Below are positions 1 to 7,671 of a DNA stretch of 64,000 nt, piece after piece. Each line of letters starts with the position of its first letter. Within the stretch, counting starts at the first letter, position 1. Source of the stretch: Bacteroidales bacterium. GTDB taxonomy: Bacteria > Bacteroidota > Bacteroidia > Bacteroidales > P3. Location of the stretch: positions 1-64,000 of the forward strand of contig JAFXAD010000052.1 of NCBI GenBank assembly GCA_017522065.1, given 5' to 3'. Under the pieces are notes generated by a model. The model searched no databases, was not told where the DNA came from, and saw only the letters and a list, made by a program, of their open reading frames with translations. Made by a program: the position numbers and the translations under genes.

Positions 1-58
1 AGGGTTTGAGGGTTTGAGGGTTTTAGGGTTTGAGGGTTAGAAGGGTTAGAAGTGTTAT
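1..58. repeat. GGGTTTGA/GGGTTAGA tract, telomere-like
   Basis: A C-free run of G-triplet words (agggtttg, agggtttt, agggttag) lies just downstream of the lpxB stop and runs off the left edge of the window. The same word family fills intergenic spaces at 14291-14380, 37290-37319, 50329-50430, 50610-50669, 51110-51144, 53703-53820, 53917-54016, 54188-54378 and 55727-55809. Its function is unknown. Confidence 0.8.
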
Positions 59-70
59 ATATGATATATT

Positions 71-1222
71 TTACTTTTTTGCTGCAATACTTATCACCTC
101 GTCGGCAGTCCGTCCCGACGCACCGGCACCTCCCAAAATCCCCGCCACTTTGTCATATCCGTCTGCGATGCGCTGCCTGTTGGCTTCATCCTTGGTAATG
201 AGGGCGAACTCCGACTCAAGTCTGTCGAAATCAAAGTCGTCCTGTATCAGCTCCGACACGATGCGTTCGTCGGCAATCAGATTGACAAGCGAAATATACT
301 TTATCCGCGAAGCGATAAGTCGTCTGGCAATGGCCGCCGAAAGCGGATTGCACTGGTAGCACACCACCTGCGGCACTCCGAAAAGCGCCGTCTCGAGCGT
401 TGCCGTTCCCGAACAGACCACTGCGGCATACGCTTCTGACAACACATCGTAAGTCTTGTCGTATACAACCTCTATATTGTCGGACTCAGAAGGGATAAAC
501 CGCCTGTAATAGGCATCCCCTATCAGACTCATTCCGGTCACTACGAAATTGTATTCTTTATGAACTTTGGCCAGTCGAACCATCATAGGGAGCATTTTGC
601 CGAGTTCCTGTTTGCGGCTGCCCGGAAGCAGGGCGATGGTTTTTCTCTCGACGCTGCCACGGTTTGCCGAACCCGAACGGTCCGTTTTGTATCGCTCCAC
701 TTCGTCAAGAAGCGGGTGCCCTACATATACCGCTTGGGGCATGGAGTTCTTTTTATAGAACTCCTGTTCCATGGGGAGAATATAGCACAGCCTGTCCAAA
801 TCACGGCGCATCGGACGCAAGCGGCCTCGCTTCCATGCCCACACCTGGGGCGAGATGTAATGCAGGTTCTTGAATCCATGGGCATGTGCAAATTTCGCAA
901 TCTTCAGATTGAAACTGGGATAGTCGATGTAGACAATAACATCGGGCTTATATTCCATGATATCGCGCTTGCAAAAACGGATGTTCCCAAGCACAGCACC
1001 AAGATGAGACACCACCTCGACGATGCCCATGAAGGCCAAATCGCGTATGTGCCGCACCTGCTGGATATCGTTGTCTTTCCCGCTCCACATGGCCACACTT
1101 GCCATTCTGTCGCCTCCCCAGTAGCGTATATGCGCATCGCTGTCTTTTGCAAGCAACTCCTTCAGCAGGTTGGCTCCATGCAGGTCGCCCGACGCCTCTC
1201 CAGCAATGATATAATATTTCAT
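71..1222 (-). CDS. lpxB: Lipid-A-disaccharide synthase
   Basis: LpxB joins UDP-2,3-diacylglucosamine and lipid X into the lipid A disaccharide at the inner membrane, a step of Gram-negative outer membrane synthesis. The 383-residue length is normal for this GT19 family. The N-terminus has the conserved GEASGD at residues 8-13, and the C-terminal half has the donor-binding GTATLETALFG stretch near residues 268-278 followed by the CNPL segment. The start ATG overlaps the stop of the upstream 95-residue membrane protein (ATGA), so translation is probably coupled. It is the last gene of a run that begins with the gldF-gldG fusion near 5847. The only ORF on the other strand here is a shadow. Confidence 0.96.
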   Translation of the reverse strand: MKYYIIAGEASGDLHGANLLKELLAKDSDAHIRYWGGDRMASVAMWSGKDNDIQQVRHIRDLAFMGIVEVVSHLGAVLGNIRFCKRDIMEYKPDVIVYIDYPSFNLKIAKFAHAHGFKNLHYISPQVWAWKRGRLRPMRRDLDRLCYILPMEQEFYKKNSMPQAVYVGHPLLDEVERYKTDRSGSANRGSVERKTIALLPGSRKQELGKMLPMMVRLAKVHKEYNFVVTGMSLIGDAYYRRFIPSESDNIEVVYDKTYDVLSEAYAAVVCSGTATLETALFGVPQVVCYQCNPLSAAIARRLIASRIKYISLVNLIADERIVSELIQDDFDFDRLESEFALITKDEANRQRIADGYDKVAGILGGAGASGRTADEVISIAAKK

Positions 1223-1506
1223 AATGTCAGTTCTCCGGATTTAATTACGACAAACATGAAAACGACGAATGACAGGAAAAGCGTCACAATGATCGACTTC
1301 GTGACGGCTGGGTTCCCCTTCTTTTTTGCATAGAATCTCAACAAAAGGATTGGAGCAACAAAGCAGACTGCCATAAGTCTTATATGTCCCGCCATCGGCT
1401 CGCCAAGTATTGCAAGCACTGCCCACAACAGCAAAGCCGACAATGCTTCCGAACCAAGCGTCAGCATCACTCCGGTAGAAATTTTGTCCGTATTGAAGAT
1501 TTTCAT
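1219..1506 (-). CDS. Small three-helix membrane protein between surE and lpxB
   Basis: A 95-residue protein with three predicted membrane helices, about residues 12-35, 41-60 and 70-91, separated by short basic loops (KKKGN near 62-66). I do not recognise a named family. The start at 1506 is chosen because its ATG overlaps the surE TGA; the longer reading to 1587 would overlap surE by 85 bases. The stop overlaps the lpxB start in the same way. Being locked between surE and lpxB suggests an envelope role, perhaps in lipid A or lipid handling, but that is inference from position only. Confidence 0.75.
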   Translation of the reverse strand: MKIFNTDKISTGVMLTLGSEALSALLLWAVLAILGEPMAGHIRLMAVCFVAPILLLRFYAKKKGNPAVTKSIIVTLFLSFVVFMFVVIKSGELTL

Positions 1507-2255
1507 TGCCATTCTCTTAACACTTCGTATGCTGTAAAATCTGTTGTTGTCGGCACCACCGAAACATATCCGTTCTCCAATGCCCATTGGTCGGTATCCT
1601 CGCCAACATCCTCACATTCGAATCGACCTGTAAGCCAATAGTATGGCCTGCCCTGCGGGTCAATGCGTTTCTCGTAACTGTCAAGCCATTGCGCTTTGGA
1701 TTGGCGACATAGGCGCATGCCATTAATCTTTTCGCCCCGTGTGTCCGGAATGTTCACATTGAGCGCCACTCCCTCGGGCAATCTTTTGTCAAGAACTTTG
1801 CCAACAATCTGTCTGACAAAAGGCAACGAAGGACCGAAATCAGCCTCCGGACTGTGGTTCAGCAACGAGAAACCCACGGCGGGTATGCCCATGACAGCTC
1901 CCTCGATTGCAGCACCCATAGTACCTGAATACAACACATTTATAGAAGAATTGCTACCGTGGTTTATGCCCGAAAGGAGCAGGTCTGGTTTACGCTGACA
2001 GAAATGTTCCACACCAAGTTTTATGCAGTCGACCGGCGTTCCGTCGCAAGCATATATCCGGCATCCTTCGATTTCGGATATTGTGTGCACTCGCAGTGGA
2101 CGGCTACTGGTAAGCGAGTGCGCCAACCCTGACGAGTTCATCATCGGTGCCACAACAACCACATCGCCCACTTCGCGAGCTACAGATATAAGGGCTTTGA
2201 TTCCTTTGGAATAATACCCGTCGTCGTTGGTTATGAATATCAGCGGCGTCATCAT
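1503..2255 (-). CDS. surE: 5'/3'-nucleotidase SurE
   Basis: SurE is a metal-dependent phosphatase acting on nucleoside monophosphates and short polyphosphates in the cytoplasm, linked to stationary-phase survival. The 250 residues begin with the family signature TNDDG (residues 9-13), whose aspartates bind the metal. The later conserved blocks are NSSGLAHSLT and SGINHGSN followed by YSGTMGAAIEG. The start codon overlaps the stop of the DUF4340-like gene (ATGATG context), and its own stop overlaps the next start, so it sits in a tightly coupled run. Linkage of surE with lpxB is familiar from other Bacteroidetes. Confidence 0.95.
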   Translation of the reverse strand: MMTPLIFITNDDGYYSKGIKALISVAREVGDVVVVAPMMNSSGLAHSLTSSRPLRVHTISEIEGCRIYACDGTPVDCIKLGVEHFCQRKPDLLLSGINHGSNSSINVLYSGTMGAAIEGAVMGIPAVGFSLLNHSPEADFGPSLPFVRQIVGKVLDKRLPEGVALNVNIPDTRGEKINGMRLCRQSKAQWLDSYEKRIDPQGRPYYWLTGRFECEDVGEDTDQWALENGYVSVVPTTTDFTAYEVLREWQ

Positions 2256-3337
2256 TTTGCAAAATAACTACGGTCGCGCCCCAAGAAGAACGAGGCCGGC
2301 TGGAGGATATTGTCAAAAACATAGTACTGGATAAGTACTGTGTCCTTGTTGTCGATAACGGCATAGAGTCTGTTGAGGTCGAACACGTTGTACATCGTCG
2401 TGTCGGGCATAACGGTGGCGTCGTCCGGATTGACATATTTCATATATGTCTTCAGCACCTTCTCGTTGCCGTCGACGTCGCTGATTTTCAATATCGTTCT
2501 CGGCTCTCTCTTGAATGTGGTGTCGAGTTCGGCCTTGGGTACGGCTTTTGCAAATTCGTCGAAGTTGAGGTTAACAAACGACGACAAGAGCTGGGCCACT
2601 CGTGCCGTATCGAATCCGTCGGCACGATGTGGCGGATTTAACAGATTCAGCACGAACCCGTCGCCTTCTCGTTCAATGCTGAACGATTCGGTCGGCATAT
2701 CGGGTATGTCCAGTTCCACCTTCTTGATGCGCTGCACCGGTATGCTTACTATCGAATGGCTACGCCAGAGGTATGGGTCTGTGACAAACCTCGGCGACAG
2801 ACATCCTCTGAATCCGGGAATATGTATCTCGTACGGTGCGTCGTCACCATCTCTGTACATAAATGTCGCCATCATGTCCTGTGTGTCGTGACCAACATAT
2901 ATAACCTCACATTTCTCGTATGGGAACAGTCTGAATTTCCCACCGAACCACTTGATTCGGTAGTCTTTGTAATACACCTCGACCTTGACACTCTTGGCGG
3001 CAATCTGGTTGATGACATTCTCGCGCGCGGCTTTGTTGACGCGGCTTCTGATTCGCATTTCTGCCAGCGTTTCCAACATGAGGTCTACCATGGGCTGGCT
3101 GGCCTCGAACTTCTCGTCGACAAGCCAGACGCTGTCGCTCACGCTCGTAAGCAGCACCTGATGGTTCTCCTTGTCGGCCATGTATATCTTGTCGACCAGA
3201 CCAGGCACTGCAGCAGCTTCAATCTGAAAATCCTGTTCGAATGTATGGTTCTTGCCTCTCGACAGAACCACTATCAGCGTGGCAATACCAAGCAGCGCCA
3301 CTACAGACACGGTTATTATAGCTCTCTTATTTTTCAA
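2252..3337 (-). CDS. DUF4340-like membrane-anchored protein, partner of GldF-GldG
   Basis: A 361-residue protein with an N-terminal hydrophobic anchor (about residues 7-26) and a long extracytoplasmic beta-rich body. The body has two similar halves with the wording IYMADKENHQVLL and VELDIPDMPTESFSIE, as expected of the DUF4340 family that accompanies GldG-like ABC auxiliary proteins. The gene lies 62 bases downstream of the gldF-gldG fusion and overlaps surE by four bases. It probably works with that permease at the inner membrane. The family assignment rests on recalled pattern and context; the biochemical role is unknown. Confidence 0.7.
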   Translation of the reverse strand: MKNKRAIITVSVVALLGIATLIVVLSRGKNHTFEQDFQIEAAAVPGLVDKIYMADKENHQVLLTSVSDSVWLVDEKFEASQPMVDLMLETLAEMRIRSRVNKAARENVINQIAAKSVKVEVYYKDYRIKWFGGKFRLFPYEKCEVIYVGHDTQDMMATFMYRDGDDAPYEIHIPGFRGCLSPRFVTDPYLWRSHSIVSIPVQRIKKVELDIPDMPTESFSIEREGDGFVLNLLNPPHRADGFDTARVAQLLSSFVNLNFDEFAKAVPKAELDTTFKREPRTILKISDVDGNEKVLKTYMKYVNPDDATVMPDTTMYNVFDLNRLYAVIDNKDTVLIQYYVFDNILQPASFFLGRDRSYFAK

Positions 3338-3399
3338 TGTTTTAATGTTTTAAAAGGCATACCATTCTCAGCATGCCGTTATTGTTTTTTTATCCTGAT

Positions 3400-5847
3400 T
3401 TATTTCTTTTTGTATCTCCTACGTACCAGCAGCACAGACACGGCCAGCACCATCACCGCAAGGACCGGATAGAACATGTTGGCAAACTGGTATGCTCCTC
3501 GTTGCTCTTTCACCTTGGCGGCGTCGAGACGGCGTATCGAGATACTGCGCGGACGGGCATTTATCATGCCTTCGTCGCCGGCCAGGTAGTTGATGGCGTT
3601 GAGAAGGAATGTCTTGTTGGCGAACTCCACATTGGTATACCTGTCGTATCCTAATGGGAACGGGTAGCGGCCCTGTTCGCTCATTGCCGTACCGTTACGT
3701 ATCATGTCGCCATCAGAGATGACAATCATCTGGGTCGGTTTGTCGCATTTCTCCTTGTATGCTATTTCGTTCCGTTCCACAAACGCCGATGCCAGACGGC
3801 CACGGTAGAGAGATTTGAATTCTCCCTCAAGCAATACCGCCACCGGCAATGCACTACGGTTGAACAGTTGATCGTTGACCTCTATCATCGCATCGCTGAG
3901 CTGTATGTTGACCGGAGCGTTCTTTATATGTACGTGGTCTGATGTCGTAAGCAGCACCGTTTTCTCTATATCGTTATCTATCAAGTCTATGCTACTGACA
4001 AAGTCGGTTTTCAGCACATCAAGATTCCTGACAATCGGATGCGACGAATTCGGTACAAGCGTCGGAAAATAATACCATGGCACCAGCTGCATCCTGTTGT
4101 CGGAACCCATCATCGGGATTCCGCGGCATCGGTAATCCATTATCAGGTCGGGATTTACCCTTACTCCATAGTTGAAGAAGAGGTCGTCCAGATTTGTGGG
4201 CAGGCGCGTGGCGAAAGTCTGGGCCTTGTTCTGGAGGCTGTCCATATCGGCATCGAGGGCATCGACGAGCCAAAGGATTTTTCCGCCATACATTACATAT
4301 TGGTCCAAAATATAAAGATCCTGATCGCTGAATGTCCTTAATGGCTTGGGAATGACCACAACATCGAACTTGTTCCGTACGCTGACGCTCGAGTCGCGTG
4401 TGTCGAGGACTCGGCCCGTAAGGGCATCTATGTTCTTGTCGAGATAGACATTCTCCACAGCATAGTCTTCGACAAGCGACATCTGTATGTCGAAAAGGTC
4501 TATCTTCTCCAACTCCCCATGTCCGAGCAGGAACCCGACTTTGGCTCTTACAGGACGGGTGAGTCTGTGTATTGCTGTAACAAAATTGTATTCAAGGCTT
4601 TCTACTGAACTGTTCACGACTTCGTCGGTCGAACGGCCACTTACTCCCGACGACTGCAGCTGCAGCGCCGTCTCACGGCCCATATAGCTGACTTCCATCG
4701 AAGGATATACTATCTGCTGCTTCTGCACCCCATCCTCTTCCGACGTCACCGGAATCGGTGTCAAGCCTTTCTTTATAAGCATCTCGTTCAACTGCCTCTT
4801 CTCCTCGTCGGTCTTCATCGAGTTGGGGTTGACAAACTCGTATTCCACATATCGGCTATATGCCCTGAATTGGTCGAGCATATCCTTTATTTCGTTGCGG
4901 AAACGTCTGTACTCCGACGGAAGGTCATCACCCTCAAGATACACCCTGAAAAGCACCTGCTCGTCAAGCTCTTTCAGCATCTCTTTGGTACTTGCCGACA
5001 GGGTATAGCGTTTCTCCTGCGTGAGGTCCATACGGGTGAACAGATAGCTGCTCGTGACGTTCACGAACAACAGCACCAGCAGCACCGCTGCCATCCCCCA
5101 CACATTCTGCTTGCGGCTGCTCGTCATACGCCATCTGAGCACCATCCGCGTGAGGAACATGAAAAACAGTGTGACCGAAACAAAATAAACCACATCGCGT
5201 GTGTCGACAACGCCACGCGATATGGATTCGTAATGCGCCTCAAGTCCAAGTTCCCTGAGCAGCAAAGCAAAGCGGCCTTGCATCAGTTGGTACAATGATT
5301 CGAAGCCCAAGTAGCAGAACGCGCAAAGCAGCGCCGCTGTGATGAACGCCACAATCTGATTGTTCGAAACCGACGATGCAAAAAGCCCGATCGATACAAA
5401 CGCCGCACCCAGAAAAACGAGTCCGATATACGAACCCACCACACTCCCAGTATCGATATTGCCAACCGGGTCGCCAAGACGGTATACCGACCAATAGTAA
5501 ACCACTGTCGGAATGAGCGATACAACCACAAGGGTCAGTCCGGCAAGGAACTTGGCCGTTACTATTGTCATTTCCGACAGGGGTTTTGTCAACAGAAGTT
5601 CCAACGTGCCATTCCTCTTCTCTTCGGCAAACATCTTCATCGTGATTGCCGGAATCAGAAACAGATACAGGAACGGACCCAGCAGGAACAGACCGTCCAA
5701 ACCTGCATATTTATAGTCGAGCAGATTGAAACCGCTCTTGAATACCCATAGCATCAATCCCGTCACTACCAAGAAGACTATCATTGTCAGATAGCCTGTC
5801 AGCGACGAGAAAAATGACGACAACTCTTTCTTATATAGTGCAAACAC
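3400..5847 (-). CDS. gldFG: GldF-GldG fusion: ABC permease with auxiliary substrate-binding domain
   Basis: An 815-residue protein with an N-terminal ABC-2 type permease (residues ~1-240, six helices, with the family phrase FAEEKRNGTLELLLTKPLSE near 73-92), joined to a GldG-like domain (~245-815). The second part opens with a helix, then YTLSASTKEMLKELDE, carries a GldG-type extracytoplasmic domain with phrases such as GHGE and LWLVDALDADMDSL, and ends in a last helix and an RRRYKKK tail. GldF and GldG are usually separate proteins in gliding Flavobacteriia and work with the ATPase GldA, which is not in this window. The gene leads the run to lpxB. Its substrate is unknown, and non-gliding Bacteroidales also carry such genes. 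Confidence 0.85.
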   Translation of the reverse strand: MFALYKKELSSFFSSLTGYLTMIVFLVVTGLMLWVFKSGFNLLDYKYAGLDGLFLLGPFLYLFLIPAITMKMFAEEKRNGTLELLLTKPLSEMTIVTAKFLAGLTLVVVSLIPTVVYYWSVYRLGDPVGNIDTGSVVGSYIGLVFLGAAFVSIGLFASSVSNNQIVAFITAALLCAFCYLGFESLYQLMQGRFALLLRELGLEAHYESISRGVVDTRDVVYFVSVTLFFMFLTRMVLRWRMTSSRKQNVWGMAAVLLVLLFVNVTSSYLFTRMDLTQEKRYTLSASTKEMLKELDEQVLFRVYLEGDDLPSEYRRFRNEIKDMLDQFRAYSRYVEYEFVNPNSMKTDEEKRQLNEMLIKKGLTPIPVTSEEDGVQKQQIVYPSMEVSYMGRETALQLQSSGVSGRSTDEVVNSSVESLEYNFVTAIHRLTRPVRAKVGFLLGHGELEKIDLFDIQMSLVEDYAVENVYLDKNIDALTGRVLDTRDSSVSVRNKFDVVVIPKPLRTFSDQDLYILDQYVMYGGKILWLVDALDADMDSLQNKAQTFATRLPTNLDDLFFNYGVRVNPDLIMDYRCRGIPMMGSDNRMQLVPWYYFPTLVPNSSHPIVRNLDVLKTDFVSSIDLIDNDIEKTVLLTTSDHVHIKNAPVNIQLSDAMIEVNDQLFNRSALPVAVLLEGEFKSLYRGRLASAFVERNEIAYKEKCDKPTQMIVISDGDMIRNGTAMSEQGRYPFPLGYDRYTNVEFANKTFLLNAINYLAGDEGMINARPRSISIRRLDAAKVKEQRGAYQFANMFYPVLAVMVLAVSVLLVRRRYKKK

Positions 5848-5894
5848 TTCTTAATCCTGTTTTTATATTTATTAATGCAACCTCTAAGTAATAA

Positions 5895-5992
5895 TAAAGT
5901 AAAAAGATATCTGCGTCAGCATTTCCGCCGTAGGCGGAATTAATCTACAAGATTTACAAGATCTCGCGAGCGTCAGCGAGCAGGAGAATTAT
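5895..5992. repeat. Dispersed double-hairpin element, copy 1
   Basis: The element contains a perfect hairpin TTCCGCC-GTA-GGCGGAA (5933-5949), then a repeated 'ACAAGAT' stretch, then a second GC-rich hairpin region around CGAGCGTCAGCGAG. The same order occurs at 55823-55925, and partial copies occur at 14399-14475 and 55926-56004. It lies between the gldF-gldG start and the M28 stop. Confidence 0.75.
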
Positions 5993-6023
5993 TTTACCTT
6001 ATTTTTTAACGATTTCTATATTT

Positions 6024-7508
6024 CTATTTTTCGAACCGTACCCTCTTCGAGTCGTTCGAGCGACCCTGATAGTCTCCGAATGAGAGGTCCAGCACTGTCT
6101 CGAACAGCAGCTGGGTGGCTTTTACCACAAATCGCCTGTCGATGTTTTCCACAATATCGCTCGGCACGTGCGGATGACGGTTCCCCTTGTAGCCCGTGAT
6201 GTTGATACTCGGAATGCCCACATGCGAGAACGCAACGGCATTCCATTTGGGCTGCGTCTTCATGCCGACAACCATGTCGTTGCCGCAATACAGGGTGTCC
6301 ACCCGGCGCGCAACACTCCAAAGGTGCGGAAACCTCTTGTTCCCCAAGACCGCAATGCTGTCGCCGCTGCCAATCTTGCTGACATCCACAAAAGCCTCTA
6401 TCCTCTTCAACGGCGTGAAATTCGAAACGAATATACGCGAACCCAGCCACATCTGCTCGCCTCCAGCAAAGAGCACAAAAACAATACTCCTCGACGGCTG
6501 GTCTTCCGACATGCTCAGCATTCGCGCAACCTCAAGCAGCGCAGCCACTCCCGACGCATTGTCGTCGGCTCCGGGAAACAGACACGTAGTCCCCTGCATC
6601 CCCACATGGTCAAGGCTCGCTCCAACAACGACATATTCGTTCACCATCTTCGGGTCTACTCCCGGATATATGCCAACAACATTCGCCGTAAGTGCCGACG
6701 GATGGTATTTCGCATTGACCTCAATCTCAAACTTCTTGCGCAGATGGAACGACATCGGTTTATGCTCGTTGTTTATCCCCTGCACCGCCTCCTCCAGCGT
6801 CAGCAGCTCGCCCGCAAGCAGACGGTCGCCACAGTCGCGCGTCGGCTGTATCACGGGGAATGTTGCCTCATGTGGCAACTCACCGTTGTACACCGTCCCC
6901 TGCACTTCGTATGGCGAGCAGTTCGACGACATGTTTATGACAACCATCGCACATGCCCCATGACGCTTCGCGGTACGTGCCTTGTCTCTTATCTGCTCAT
7001 ACTTCGACGTGACCGACCTCGGCAGAAAGTCAGGAACCCCGCTCAGCACCATCACTACCTTGCCTCGCGCATCGACATCGGCATATTCGTTGAACGAACC
7101 GTTGTCGATTCCGTATCCGCAAAAAACTACCGGAGCATCAGCATATCCTCGCCCCGACATACCAACACAGCAGAAATCACGACCCAACACATACACATCG
7201 CGGTTGTCGGCCGCGTTGACGTACGTGTTGAACGTGCAGTTCTCGATGATATTACTCTCCGTCTCGAAATATTGTGCCCATTCGCCGTTATACGGCTTGA
7301 CACCATATCGCTCCAAAGCTTCGATAGCATAGTCCGCTGCCGACATATACCCCTCCGTTCCGGACATGCGCCCACCGTACACCGACGACGACAAATCCCG
7401 GATGTGGTTCAGCAACGTGTCCAGCGAAGCCTGCTGCCCTCTGGCTGACGGCTCCGACAAAAACAGACATGCAGCAAAAAATACCGATATGACCCTATTG
7501 GTTTTCAT
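6024..7508 (-). CDS. Exported M28-family metallopeptidase homologue with altered metal ligands
   Basis: A 494-residue protein with a signal peptide (residues 1-25, cleavage near ARGQ), a PA-like insert (~100-230) and an M28 zinc-peptidase domain (~280-485). The start at 7508 gives the signal peptide; an upstream in-frame start adds 17 residues. Against Aeromonas aminopeptidase, the bridging Asp (Asp315 in GADDNASG), the catalytic Glu (Glu351), Asp375 and the last His (His447 in HVPSD) are kept. The first His is Ser298 (GASLDH) and the second Glu of the EE pair is Gln352 (GGEQ). Each zinc would lose one ligand. It may be a one-metal or altered enzyme, or a binding protein. It stands alone between repeats. 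Confidence 0.85.
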   Translation of the reverse strand: MKTNRVISVFFAACLFLSEPSARGQQASLDTLLNHIRDLSSSVYGGRMSGTEGYMSAADYAIEALERYGVKPYNGEWAQYFETESNIIENCTFNTYVNAADNRDVYVLGRDFCCVGMSGRGYADAPVVFCGYGIDNGSFNEYADVDARGKVVMVLSGVPDFLPRSVTSKYEQIRDKARTAKRHGACAMVVINMSSNCSPYEVQGTVYNGELPHEATFPVIQPTRDCGDRLLAGELLTLEEAVQGINNEHKPMSFHLRKKFEIEVNAKYHPSALTANVVGIYPGVDPKMVNEYVVVGASLDHVGMQGTTCLFPGADDNASGVAALLEVARMLSMSEDQPSRSIVFVLFAGGEQMWLGSRIFVSNFTPLKRIEAFVDVSKIGSGDSIAVLGNKRFPHLWSVARRVDTLYCGNDMVVGMKTQPKWNAVAFSHVGIPSINITGYKGNRHPHVPSDIVENIDRRFVVKATQLLFETVLDLSFGDYQGRSNDSKRVRFEK

Positions 7509-7671
7509 TTTGAATAATTCTGAAGTTAACGTTACAGTTTTATTTAAGTAATCAGACAAATTTATATCAACATTTATGTTGAAAGATTTTCAATAAGATT
7601 TTTGTTGATTTTGAGGCCAAAGGCCGACCACAACCAAACCCATCAAACCCATCAAAAAGTCAAGGTTAATG

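Noticed and set aside
1..58. A true chromosome end (telomere) because of GGGTTA-like words
   Set aside because: The words are degenerate and occur at many internal places, so the left edge is only the window boundary.
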